From contig CBDFKF010000004.1 of assembly GCA_965248765.1 (NCBI GenBank), positions 744,001 to 808,000 of the forward strand: a stretch of 64,000 nt of DNA, given 5' to 3'. Each line of letters begins with the position of its first letter. The first letter of the stretch is position 1. This DNA comes from CBDFKF01 sp965248765 (lineage in GTDB: Bacteria > Pseudomonadota > Alphaproteobacteria > VGEJ01). This document shows, in pieces, positions 7,948-16,385 of the stretch. The position numbers were made by a program, and so were the translations under genes. Under the pieces are notes generated by a model. That model searched no databases. It had not been told where the DNA came from and saw nothing but the letters and a program-made list of their open reading frames with translations.

Positions 7948-10191
7948 CTAGAACGAGGTCTCGTCAACGAATCGCGCGAGCACGTTGTTGGTCAGGCGCG
8001 ATACGTTGTTGTCGTAGTCGTCGTGGCTAAGACTACCGGCCCAGGCGATCGAGCCGACAGCAAACACCGCACCGCCACCCAGCGTTTCGTAGAACACGAT
8101 ATCGGCGCGGATGGCGGCGTTGTCCGGGGCTGAGACGTTGGGGCGCATGACGTCGATCTGCTCGCTTACCAGCAGAAACGACTCGGTGTGTCCCTCGGAG
8201 GAAGCCACGATCAGGGCATGGGGCGGCGTCCCGAGCCGGTGATCGGCGCGGTCGATCTCGATGCCGGCCGCCCCGCCGCCCTCGAGGCCGAAATCACCGA
8301 TCAGCTCGTCGTCGCCGATCTTCTCGAACATGAAGGCGACACGCGGATCGCGGCTGGCGGCGGTGCGCCGATAGGGAGCGCTGAGATCGAAGCCCTGGGC
8401 GATGAAGCCGACACCGGCGAGGGCCTGCGGCGCCCGGCCCTGGTTACGCCACAGCCCGCCGTGCGCGCCATCGAAGCTGTGATGGCTCTCGCCTGGCTCA
8501 TCGCCCCAGGCGCGGACCGCGGGGCCGGCGCGCCTCACCTCGATCACCCCCGGTAGCTCGCTGTGAAAGGCGATCCGCCAGTAAAAGCCGTTGCCGCCGA
8601 GGTACATGAAGCGGCCGCCCTGGGAGGTGTAGGCGCTTATCGCGTCCCACATGGCTGGCGATGTGTACTCGGGGTGCGAGCACGTCATGACGGCGCGGTA
8701 GCGGCCGAGGAGACCGACCCCCTCGGCGTCGAGATCCTCGTCGGTGATGACGTCGTAGGCATGCCCCATCGCCTCAAGCCAGCCGATGAAGTGCGTATCG
8801 GCGTTGTACTCGCGCAGACTCGAGCCGTGCGCGCCCGAGAGCTGAATGTACTTGGGCTGCAGATTCATGATCGGCCGCAGCCGCGAGGAGTGGCAGATGC
8901 CGCTGCCGTCGCTGTGGCGGTCGTAAAGCGAGGCGCCCCACTCGGGGTGGGCATCGAGGACGAAGTTGAGCGGATGCAGCACCCCGACCCGACCGGTCAT
9001 TACCTCGGTGTAGCGCTGCGGCGTCGCCTTGAAGTTGGCATAGGCCATGTAGCTCGCCGTCGAGACGAGAAAGGCCACCGGAGCGGTCGCGCGGCCGCGC
9101 GGCGGGCGCACGAAGAACGCGATCCGGCCCTCTATGTCTCCCGCAGTCAGGCGAGCAGCGTAGAAGCCGCTCTTCATCCGCGCCGGCACGGTGAACGAGA
9201 AGTCCGCCTCCCAACCGCAGTCGTAGATGTCGTCGTCGTGGAAGTGGATGGCGCCGTAGTGCTCGGGCTTGAGTCGCCAATCCAGCTCCTCGCCGCTCCA
9301 GTTGTGGCCGGTCATCGCCCGTGCCGGCAAGTTCACGGTCTCGCCGTGAAGCTGGTTTGCCGACAGGTCCGTGACCCGCGTGCCGGTGATGTCGCGGGAG
9401 AAGTCCCACGCGCCAACGGTCACCGGCCGCAGCCGCGGTGGTACCTGGTCTGCCTTGAGCGCCTCGATCTCGTCGCGGCCAAGGGCGCGGTCTGCCAGAC
9501 GCGGCCGGTCGATCTTGCCGTTGAAGTGCCCCGCCGCGATCCCCGGCCCAGGAACCTCCCGCTGCGACCACGCCGCCATCAAGAACCGCGCCGGGCCGTC
9601 GCGGAAGCCGTGGCATGTGGTCGAGGTGACGTGCACCGGCCCCTCGCCCGGATAGTCGAACAGCGGTTCCTGGAAGAGGGCGAGTCGCCGGCTGTCGGCG
9701 TCATAGCTCGCGGCAAGGAAATACCAATGGCGCGCGCGTAGGGGCGACGGCGCACTCAAAACGGTGATACGCCCTTCGCCCGCCCCGAGCGCGACCTCGG
9801 CAGCGCCGCTCTCGTCGATGAAGAGGCCGAAGCCCGTCGCCGTCGGGTCAGACCATTTCGTGAGGAGGCCCTGCCCGCCTTTGCCGGGCGTGGTCGGCCA
9901 TACCATCGCCTGTAGCGTAAAGCTCGTCAGTTGCTCGATCGCCTCGCTCGGCGGAACGACCACGAATGATCCCGGATGGCACGGTTGGTGGCGCCCACGG
10001 TAGGTTCCGCTCACCGCGGTTCGAACGAGCTTTTCCCGGAAGCCGGGTCCGGCCGGGTTAATGTCGCCGCAGATGACCCGGACGATGTCGGCGCGATAGC
10101 GGGACGCACCCTCGCAGCTCACCATAAACTGCATGGTCTCGCCGGGCCCCACGCTGATCCTGTCGGCATAGCCGGCAAGCGATCCGGTCAT
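7948..10191 (-). CDS. N,N-dimethylformamidase large-subunit-like amidohydrolase, copy 2
   Basis: A 747-residue paralogue of the next gene downstream, in tandem and only 65 bp away. The same LamG-like N-terminal half and DMFase-type C-terminal half are present throughout. Candidate iron ligands are again in place: Tyr381 (ASYMAYAN), Tyr423 (SLYDRHSD) and Glu508 (SHPEYT). The most divergent stretch lies around residues 160-235, within the N-terminal half, which could change substrate access or subunit contacts. It is the first gene of the minus-strand group and is transcribed divergently from an M20 peptidase gene across a 73-bp gap. Two retained copies with intact ligands argue for two amide substrates rather than recent redundancy. 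Confidence 0.85.
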   Translation of the reverse strand: MTGSLAGYADRISVGPGETMQFMVSCEGASRYRADIVRVICGDINPAGPGFREKLVRTAVSGTYRGRHQPCHPGSFVVVPPSEAIEQLTSFTLQAMVWPTTPGKGGQGLLTKWSDPTATGFGLFIDESGAAEVALGAGEGRITVLSAPSPLRARHWYFLAASYDADSRRLALFQEPLFDYPGEGPVHVTSTTCHGFRDGPARFLMAAWSQREVPGPGIAAGHFNGKIDRPRLADRALGRDEIEALKADQVPPRLRPVTVGAWDFSRDITGTRVTDLSANQLHGETVNLPARAMTGHNWSGEELDWRLKPEHYGAIHFHDDDIYDCGWEADFSFTVPARMKSGFYAARLTAGDIEGRIAFFVRPPRGRATAPVAFLVSTASYMAYANFKATPQRYTEVMTGRVGVLHPLNFVLDAHPEWGASLYDRHSDGSGICHSSRLRPIMNLQPKYIQLSGAHGSSLREYNADTHFIGWLEAMGHAYDVITDEDLDAEGVGLLGRYRAVMTCSHPEYTSPAMWDAISAYTSQGGRFMYLGGNGFYWRIAFHSELPGVIEVRRAGPAVRAWGDEPGESHHSFDGAHGGLWRNQGRAPQALAGVGFIAQGFDLSAPYRRTAASRDPRVAFMFEKIGDDELIGDFGLEGGGAAGIEIDRADHRLGTPPHALIVASSEGHTESFLLVSEQIDVMRPNVSAPDNAAIRADIVFYETLGGGAVFAVGSIAWAGSLSHDDYDNNVSRLTNNVLARFVDETSF

Positions 10192-10264
10192 CCGCTCCTC
10201 CGCTTTGCTTCCATTGGCACCGTGCCATACGCTCGGGGATCACAACAATCGCCGGGAGGAGAAG

Positions 10265-11575
10265 ATGGCCCAGGAACAGATCCGCGCAGCATTGGCAGAG
10301 ATCGACAAGCAGCCGGACTTTGTCGTCGACCTCACCCGGGAGATGGTGAAGATTCCGACAGTGAATCCAAAATTCGTGTTGGATCCTGAGGTCAATCGCG
10401 AGCCCGATCACCAGAACTACCTGGAAGGCGTGCTCAAGGAGATCGGGCTCGACACCGAACAGAGCGAAGCGCTTCCGGATCGACCCAATCTCACCGGCGG
10501 CTGGGCCGGCGATCCGGAGCGAAGCCTTATCATCAGCGGCCACGTCGACGTCGTGCCGGAAGGCGATCGGAACTTATGGTCCGTCGATCCCTATGGCGGC
10601 GAGATCAAGGACGGGCTGATGTACGGCCGCGGCACGATCGACATGAAAGGCGGCATCGCCGCCGGCGTTGCCGCGTGCAAGGCGATCCGCGATGCCGGCA
10701 TCGAGCTGGTCGGCAGCATCGAGATACACGCCGTGATCGATGAGGAAGCTGGCGGCTTCGGCGCGATAGACCTTATCAAACGAGGCCACACCTCCAAGGC
10801 GGTCATCGTCGCCGAGACCACCGCGGGCGCGATCGCACCGGCCGAGGGCGGCCTCGAATGGGTCAAGGTCACGCTGCGCGGGAAGACCGCCCATGCCGGG
10901 CGTCGCTACAACGCGATCTACCCCCAGCGATTCACACCCGAACGACCCGCACCCGGCATCAACGCGATCGAGCTCGGGGTGCGTTTCCTGCAAGCCGTGC
11001 GCGAGCTCGAACGCGAATGGGGCAACCGTAAACAGCATCCGCTTTTGCCACCCGGAATCACCACCATCAATCCGGGTGTCATGATCGGCGGGGCAGGCAT
11101 GGGGCCTGACAGCCGGCCGGCGGTCACGATGAACTCCGCCATCATTCCCGATGTCTGCATCATGGAGTTCGACCTCAAGTTCCTGCCCAACGAAACCTCG
11201 GCCGAGGTCCGGCGCGAGTTCGAGGCATTTGTTCACCACTTCGCCCAGACCGATTCGTGGCTGCGCGAGACTCCGCCGATCGTCGAGTGGGACCTGCGCG
11301 GCGTTCATCTGCCGCCCGTCGATACACCGCTCGACCATCCGCTCGTGCAGGCGATCGTGACAACACGGGAGCATCTCGGGTACGCAACGGAAATGCGCGG
11401 CTACACCGAGGTGTGCGATGCCGCGCACTACGCCGGCACCGGCGCCGCCTGCGTCATTTATGGTCCGGCCGGCGATCGGTTGCACGGCATCGACGAATAC
11501 ATCCGCATCGATTCGCTGATTGACTGCGCCAAGGTGTTTGCCGGGACCATCATCGAGTGGTGCGGCACCCGGTGA
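10265..11575 (+). CDS. M20 family metallopeptidase / ArgE-DapE-type deacylase
   Basis: The 436-residue protein shows the di-zinc M20 signature: His93 in SGHVDVVPEG, bridging Asp126 in GRGTIDMKGG, the general base and ligand pair Glu160-Glu161 in IDEEAGG, and a late DAAHYAG His. It should remove an acyl or peptidyl group from an amino acid, or open an amide, in the cytoplasm. The ATG at 10265 follows a strong GGGAGGAG site by 5 bases; the longer frame to 10205 has no such site. It stands immediately before a LIV-type importer and upstream of a P1 peptidase, so it may process the imported compound. The exact substrate is unknown. Confidence 0.85.
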   Translation: MAQEQIRAALAEIDKQPDFVVDLTREMVKIPTVNPKFVLDPEVNREPDHQNYLEGVLKEIGLDTEQSEALPDRPNLTGGWAGDPERSLIISGHVDVVPEGDRNLWSVDPYGGEIKDGLMYGRGTIDMKGGIAAGVAACKAIRDAGIELVGSIEIHAVIDEEAGGFGAIDLIKRGHTSKAVIVAETTAGAIAPAEGGLEWVKVTLRGKTAHAGRRYNAIYPQRFTPERPAPGINAIELGVRFLQAVRELEREWGNRKQHPLLPPGITTINPGVMIGGAGMGPDSRPAVTMNSAIIPDVCIMEFDLKFLPNETSAEVRREFEAFVHHFAQTDSWLRETPPIVEWDLRGVHLPPVDTPLDHPLVQAIVTTREHLGYATEMRGYTEVCDAAHYAGTGAACVIYGPAGDRLHGIDEYIRIDSLIDCAKVFAGTIIEWCGTR

Positions 11576-11596
11576 GCGCCGGGCCGAGCAAGTCAT

Positions 11597-11624
11597 TTGA
11601 CAGGCCAACCCGGATTTGCACAAT
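11597..11624 (+). promoter_or_regulatory. Candidate sigma-70 promoter of the importer operon
   Basis: TTGACA (11597-11602) and CACAAT (11619-11624) are separated by 16 bp and lie 36 bp upstream of the binding-protein start codon. The -35 box is a full consensus match and the -10 box matches four of six bases. Confidence 0.35.
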
Positions 11625-11659
11625 GGCTCGACATTCAAAGAACCAGGGAGGTAGCGGTT

Positions 11660-12919
11660 ATGGCTGCCAGTAAGACTCTGAAGCTCGCCACCACGGTCGG
11701 AGCGATCGCAGCGCTCGGCATCGGCTTCGCGACCGCGCAAGCGAGTGCGCAGGACAAGGTCGCTACGCTCGCGTTCATGGGAACATTGACCGGCAGTCCC
11801 TTCACCGCCGACGGCACCGAAGGGCTGGAGGGCGCTCAGCTGGCGATCAAGGAAATCAATGCCGCGGGCGGCGTTGCCGGCTACAAAATCGAGCTGCTTG
11901 AGTACGACACCAAGGAGATGACACCGGACGCGGTTATCAGCGCGTTCCAGCGCATCGAGGAGAGGGACGACGTCAGCGCCACCATCAGCTCGCTGACAAG
12001 CCTGACGAACTTCGAACTCGAGTACTTCTCCGAGCTCGGCGTACCCTATCTGTTGGCGGTGAACTCGCAGCAAACGCGCGACTTCGTGGCGCCCAATCCG
12101 GACGCCTATAGCAACGTCTGGAGCCTCACCCCGGCCTACGACGGCTATGAGACCGAGCTACCGATAGTGGTCGAGGGCTTTATCAAAGAGGGCACCCTCA
12201 ACGCACGGGATCGCACGGTGGCCATCATCGGCGCCGACAATCCCTACAGCATGTCGATCTACGGCGGGCTCAAGAAGAGCTTCCCGGCGCACGGCTGGAC
12301 CATCACGTTCGACGAGGTGGTGCCGCCGACCGAGGTCAACGATTGGCGTTCGCTGCTGGCGAAGATCCGCGCCAACCCGCCGGTCGTGCTCGTCAACACC
12401 GAGCCTTCGTCATCGAACGCGGCAACTTTCATGAACCAATTCATGGAGGACCCGACGAACTCGGTGATGTTCATCCAGTATGCGCCTTCGGTGCCCGAGT
12501 TCAGCGATTTGACCAAGGACAACTCGAGCGGCGTGATGTACAACCTGCTGGGCGGCGCGATCAAATCGCCCAAGCACCCGCGCACCGAACAGATTCGGGC
12601 CAAGTTCAACGCCGAATACGGGCGCGATCCGGGCAGTTACGGCTACATTCTGTATGAGATGGTCTATCTCGTAACCGACTGCTACGAGAAGGGCGTCAAT
12701 CCCACGGACTGGAAGGCCTTGAGCGCGTGCCTCGGCAGCACCGATAAGTTGCTGGCCAATGGCCGCATGGTGTTCGATCCCAAGACGCACCTGGCGACTC
12801 AGGACAACGATCACGTCCCGATCCAGTTCTACCAAATCTGGGAAGGCGAGCATGTGCTGATCTACCCGCCGAAGTTCGCGACCGGCGTGTACAAGCTTCC
12901 GCCCTGGATGTCCAACTAG
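11660..12919 (+). CDS. Periplasmic substrate-binding protein of a LIV-type ABC importer
   Basis: A 419-residue protein of the Peripla_BP_6 (LivJ-like) family. It starts with a Sec signal peptide (MAASKTLKLATTVGAIAALG...), probably cut after ASAQ. The mature part begins KVATLAFMGTLTGSPFTADG, the usual first strand and ligand loop, and LAIKEINAAGGVAGYKIELLEYDTK follows the family pattern. The ATG at 11660 follows GGGAGGTAG by six bases. It is the first gene of a five-gene importer cassette, followed by a hairpin that may lower expression of the downstream genes relative to it. LIV-family proteins bind amino acids, amides, urea or aromatic acids; the ligand here is unknown. Confidence 0.9.
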   Translation: MAASKTLKLATTVGAIAALGIGFATAQASAQDKVATLAFMGTLTGSPFTADGTEGLEGAQLAIKEINAAGGVAGYKIELLEYDTKEMTPDAVISAFQRIEERDDVSATISSLTSLTNFELEYFSELGVPYLLAVNSQQTRDFVAPNPDAYSNVWSLTPAYDGYETELPIVVEGFIKEGTLNARDRTVAIIGADNPYSMSIYGGLKKSFPAHGWTITFDEVVPPTEVNDWRSLLAKIRANPPVVLVNTEPSSSNAATFMNQFMEDPTNSVMFIQYAPSVPEFSDLTKDNSSGVMYNLLGGAIKSPKHPRTEQIRAKFNAEYGRDPGSYGYILYEMVYLVTDCYEKGVNPTDWKALSACLGSTDKLLANGRMVFDPKTHLATQDNDHVPIQFYQIWEGEHVLIYPPKFATGVYKLPPWMSN

Positions 12920-12938
12920 CTCCAAACCAGCAAACAGT

Positions 12939-12979
12939 GACCGCGGCGTCACGAAATCAGCACCGCGGTCGCCCTTTTT
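12939..12979 (+). terminator. Hairpin with T-run between binding protein and ATPase genes
   Basis: GACCGCGG (12939-12946) pairs perfectly with CCGCGGTC (12963-12970) across a 16-base loop and is followed by GCCCTTTTT. It looks like an intrinsic terminator or attenuator, often found after the highly expressed binding-protein gene of ABC operons, allowing partial read-through to the ATPase and permease genes. Confidence 0.55.
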
Positions 12980-12997
12980 CCCTGCATGTGACGGCCC

Positions 12998-13738
12998 ATG
13001 GCCGATATCCTTGTCGTCGATAGCGCCCTCAAGACGTTCGGCGCGCTGCGCGCGGTCGACGATGTGTCGCTGACAGTCCGCGAGGGCGAAATCTTCGGCG
13101 TTGCCGGCCCTAATGGCAGCGGCAAGAGCACGCTGTTCAACATCATCACCGCCATCCCGTTTCACGCCGATGGCGGGCAGATCGTGTTCGACGGCAAATC
13201 GATCGAACGGATGCCGGCCTATAAGATCTGTCGCGAGGGCATTGCACGAACCTTCCAGACCGAGACTGACTTCGAGACGCTTTCGTTACTCGACAACGTC
13301 AAGCTCGGTACGGTCTTTGGCCACGGCACCGGCCTCAGCGAGGCGGAGAGCATGTCGCTGGCCATCGAGATGCTGCAGTTCGTCGGTCTAACCGATGACT
13401 ACGACCAGCCGTCCGAAGACATTTCGGTGTTCGACAAAAAGCGCCTGATGATCGCCTCGGCGTTGGCCACCCGGCCACGCTTGCTGTTGTTGGACGAGCC
13501 GGCATCGGGCCTCACCCGCCCCGAGATCCGCGAGACCGTGAAGCTGATCCGCAAACTCAACGAAGCAGGGCTGACGATCCTGCTGATCGAGCACGTGTTA
13601 CCGCTGCTCTTGACGGTTTCGCACCGCCTCATGGTTCTGAACTTCGGCCAGGTGCTGGCCGAGGGCGATCCCCAGGAAGTGGTCAAGAACGAAGAGGTTA
13701 TCGAAGCCTATCTCGGCAGACGGGGCGACGATGAGTGA
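12998..13738 (+). CDS. LIV-type ABC transporter ATPase (LivG-like) with aberrant signature motif
   Basis: The 246-residue protein has Walker A GPNGSGKST, the Q-loop region ARTFQTETDF, Walker B LLLLDEPASGL and H-loop LLIEHV, all typical of LivG proteins. The ABC signature is unusual: where LSYGQQRRLEIA is expected, it reads ISVFDKKRLMIA, lacking the Gly-Gln core. In an ATPase heterodimer this would weaken the site formed with the partner's Walker A. The gene overlaps the next ATPase gene by 8 bases. It energises import through the two permeases encoded downstream. Confidence 0.9.
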   Translation: MADILVVDSALKTFGALRAVDDVSLTVREGEIFGVAGPNGSGKSTLFNIITAIPFHADGGQIVFDGKSIERMPAYKICREGIARTFQTETDFETLSLLDNVKLGTVFGHGTGLSEAESMSLAIEMLQFVGLTDDYDQPSEDISVFDKKRLMIASALATRPRLLLLDEPASGLTRPEIRETVKLIRKLNEAGLTILLIEHVLPLLLTVSHRLMVLNFGQVLAEGDPQEVVKNEEVIEAYLGRRGDDE

Positions 13739-14462
13739 ACTCCTCTTAGAGGTGAGCAACCTTGAGGTGGGCTATGGGCGCACCCAGGTTCTCCGCGGCG
13801 TCTCGGTCAAGGCGGAAGACGGCAAGCACGTCGGCCTGTTCGGGCCCAATGGCCACGGCAAGACGACGCTGTTGCGGACGATCTCAGGCCTGCTGAAGCC
13901 ATGGACCGGCGAGATCAAGCTCCGTGGCGAGGTCATCAGCGGAAAAGGCCCGCGCGAGATCGTTGAGCGCGGCCTGATCCACGTGGCGCAGGGGAACAAA
14001 CTGTTCCCAGAGATGACGGTGCTCGAGAACCTGACGCTCGGCGCCTGGACCGAACGGGCGCGGGCGAAGTCCAAGGAAAACTTCGACAAGGTCTACTCCC
14101 TGTTCCCGCGCCTCGCCGAACGCCGCTCTCAGCTCGCGCGCACGCTCTCGGGCGGCGAACGGCAGATGCTATCGATCGGCGTCGGCTTGATGTGCGAGCC
14201 GGGAATGCTGATGATGGACGAGCCATCGCTCGGGCTCGCACCCAAGCTCAAGAGCGAGGTCGGCCAAGCGATCACCGCGATCGCCGAGGCGGGGGTCCCG
14301 TTCATTCTTGTCGAGCAAGACATCGAATTCCTGCTGGCGCATACCGACCAGCTTTACATGATCGACCACGGCGAGGTAGCGGCCGAGTTTGCGGCCGGCG
14401 AGGAGATCGACAACGCGCAGATCATGGAAATGTACTTCGGCACGGTGACCGATGACGGTTGA
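13731..14462 (+). CDS. LIV-type ABC transporter ATPase (LivF-like)
   Basis: This 243-residue ATPase has Walker A GPNGHGKTT, an intact signature LSGGERQML, Walker B MLMMDEPSLGLAP and H-loop switch LVEQDIEFLL (Gln-Asp replaces the usual His, which is common in LivF proteins where the motif reads VEQN). It pairs with the LivG-like protein encoded just upstream to drive uptake. Its start overlaps the end of that gene and its own end overlaps the permease start by 11 bases, so expression is translationally coupled. Confidence 0.9.
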   Translation: MSELLLEVSNLEVGYGRTQVLRGVSVKAEDGKHVGLFGPNGHGKTTLLRTISGLLKPWTGEIKLRGEVISGKGPREIVERGLIHVAQGNKLFPEMTVLENLTLGAWTERARAKSKENFDKVYSLFPRLAERRSQLARTLSGGERQMLSIGVGLMCEPGMLMMDEPSLGLAPKLKSEVGQAITAIAEAGVPFILVEQDIEFLLAHTDQLYMIDHGEVAAEFAAGEEIDNAQIMEMYFGTVTDDG

Positions 14463-15324
14463 TATTCCCGCGATTCTCGTCAGCGGCGTGGTGCTCGCCT
14501 CGCTCTACGCGATGATGGCCACCGGTCTAGCGCTGGTCTGGAACACGCTCGGCATCTTCAACTTCGCGCATGGCATCTTCATGACGCTCGGTGCCTACGT
14601 TGCCTGGCAGTTCTCGAACGAAGCCGGTTGGCACTGGGGCCTCGGGGCCGGCTTCGCTATGGCGATCGCAGCCCTAACAGGTGCCGGGCTCCTGACGTAC
14701 CAGATCCTGGTCAAGCCGTTTCAGTCGCGCAAGGACATCATCCTCGTCGTCGTCATGACGACTCTCGCGGGCACGTTTTTCATCGAGAACACGATTCGGC
14801 TCATATGGGGCCCGCGGTTGAAGCAGATCGAGCGGGTGGTGGACGGAACCGTCTCCCTCATCGGCGTCGCCATCTCGGCGCACGAGCTGGTCATTATTCT
14901 TTTGACCCCTGCCATCCTGTTGATGCTCTTCGCGTTCCTCAAGTTCACCCGCACCGGCTCGGCGATTCGGGCGATTGCCCAAAATCAAGACTCGGCGCTC
15001 CTGCTCGGCATTAACGTGCCGGTGCTGTACGCGATCTCGTTCGCGGTATCCTCGGGCCTCGCCGGTCTTGCCGGCAGCCTTCTAGGCGGCATTCGTTTCA
15101 TCGTGCCGCAAATGGGCACCGAACCGCTCCTCAAGGCCTTCATCGTGGTCATCTTCGGCGGCCTCGGCAGCCTGGCGGGAACCATCGTCGGCGCCTATGT
15201 CATCGGTATCCTCGAATCGGCGAGTACATTCTTCGTCGGCATCTACTGGACCAACGCGGTGATGTTCGCGATCTTCATCCTGGTCTTGGTGCTCAGACCA
15301 ACCGGCTTGATGGGACGCAACTGA
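14452..15324 (+). CDS. LIV-type ABC transporter permease (LivH-like)
   Basis: A 290-residue inner-membrane permease of the branched-chain amino acid family. ILVSGVVLASLYAMMATGLALVWNTLGIFNFAHG is the classic LivH start, with the NFAHG loop. About eight hydrophobic segments follow. The EAA-like cytoplasmic loop RAIAQNQDSALLLGINV near residues 179-195 should contact the ATPases. It overlaps the LivF-like gene and is followed after 12 bases by the LivM-like gene. Confidence 0.92.
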   Translation: MTVDIPAILVSGVVLASLYAMMATGLALVWNTLGIFNFAHGIFMTLGAYVAWQFSNEAGWHWGLGAGFAMAIAALTGAGLLTYQILVKPFQSRKDIILVVVMTTLAGTFFIENTIRLIWGPRLKQIERVVDGTVSLIGVAISAHELVIILLTPAILLMLFAFLKFTRTGSAIRAIAQNQDSALLLGINVPVLYAISFAVSSGLAGLAGSLLGGIRFIVPQMGTEPLLKAFIVVIFGGLGSLAGTIVGAYVIGILESASTFFVGIYWTNAVMFAIFILVLVLRPTGLMGRN

Positions 15325-15336
15325 GATGCCGAGATC

Positions 15337-16332
15337 ATGAGCCGGCTTAATATGCTCCGAGTGGCCCTGCTCGCGGTTCTCGCGATCATCCCACTGGTGA
15401 TCGACAGCAATTACCTCCAGCACACCCTGCTGGTGGCGATGCTGTACGCGATCCTGGTGTCGAACTGGGACGTGACGCTCGGCTTTGCCGGCATCTTCAA
15501 CTTCGCCCACCTCGGATTCTTCGCCCTCGGCGCCTACGGCGCGGGAATCGCCACCAAGATCATGGAGCTGCCGACCTTCCTCGGCATTTTCGCCGGCGCA
15601 CTGCTGGCGACGGTGGCCAGCATTATCGTCTGTTTGCCGGTATTGCGACTGAAGGGCATTTACGTCGTGTTGGTGACGTTTGCGTTCACCCAGCTCTGCT
15701 ACCAGGTCATCCTCAATCAGACCGAGATCACCGGCGGAACGTTCGGCATGGTGCTGATCCCGGCGTTGGAAGTGTTCGGCTATTCGTTCCGCAGCGACGG
15801 CAAGCTTGGCTACTACTATATGGCGATGGTCCTGCTGATAGTCTCCACCGTCTACCTGCATTATCTGATCAGATCGAACTTCGGGCGCAGCATCATCGCG
15901 CTGCGCGACAATGAGGACTACGCGGTCGCGCGCGGCGTCGCCCTGGCGCGCCAGCGCCTGCTGACGTTCGCGGCAAGCGCGGTCTTTACCGGCGCGTGCG
16001 GCGGCCTCTACGCGCAGTACCTGCGGACGGCCAGCCCCGACATGTTCGGCTTCGCATTCGTGACCTTGGCGCTAAGCATGCTGCTCCTTGGCGGCATCAG
16101 CACCATGTGGGGACCGATCATCGGCGCCTTCATCTTCACCTTCATCTCCGAGTTCATGGTCGATCTCGGCGAGTGGCGCTGGCTCATCATCGGAACGCTG
16201 ATCGTGTTGGTCCTGCGCTATTATCCGGCCGGCCTTCTGTCTCTGTTAGACCGCGTCGGTGGCGCCTGGTTCAGACCACAGCGCGAGTCGGCGCCGCCGG
16301 CGGCGGTGCCGGAGCGCAGCGGCTCCGACTGA
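15337..16332 (+). CDS. LIV-type ABC transporter permease (LivM-like)
   Basis: The 331-residue protein is the second permease of the importer. It shows LGFAGIFNFAHLGFFALGAYGAG, the LivM counterpart of the NFAHG loop, and the cytoplasmic coupling loop SIIALRDNEDYAVARGVAL near residues 186-204. About ten hydrophobic segments are visible. It ends 53 bp before the P1 peptidase gene on the same strand, which may share its transcript. Confidence 0.92.
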   Translation: MSRLNMLRVALLAVLAIIPLVIDSNYLQHTLLVAMLYAILVSNWDVTLGFAGIFNFAHLGFFALGAYGAGIATKIMELPTFLGIFAGALLATVASIIVCLPVLRLKGIYVVLVTFAFTQLCYQVILNQTEITGGTFGMVLIPALEVFGYSFRSDGKLGYYYMAMVLLIVSTVYLHYLIRSNFGRSIIALRDNEDYAVARGVALARQRLLTFAASAVFTGACGGLYAQYLRTASPDMFGFAFVTLALSMLLLGGISTMWGPIIGAFIFTFISEFMVDLGEWRWLIIGTLIVLVLRYYPAGLLSLLDRVGGAWFRPQRESAPPAAVPERSGSD

Positions 16333-16385
16333 GCGCACGCTGGGCCGGCCCGCGGGATTGGCGCCAGCGGCACACGGTAACGCCT

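Noticed and set aside
15996..16385. 130-residue extension of the P1 peptidase
   Set aside because: It overlaps the LivM-like permease in another frame and has no homology; the family N-terminus begins after ATG 16386.
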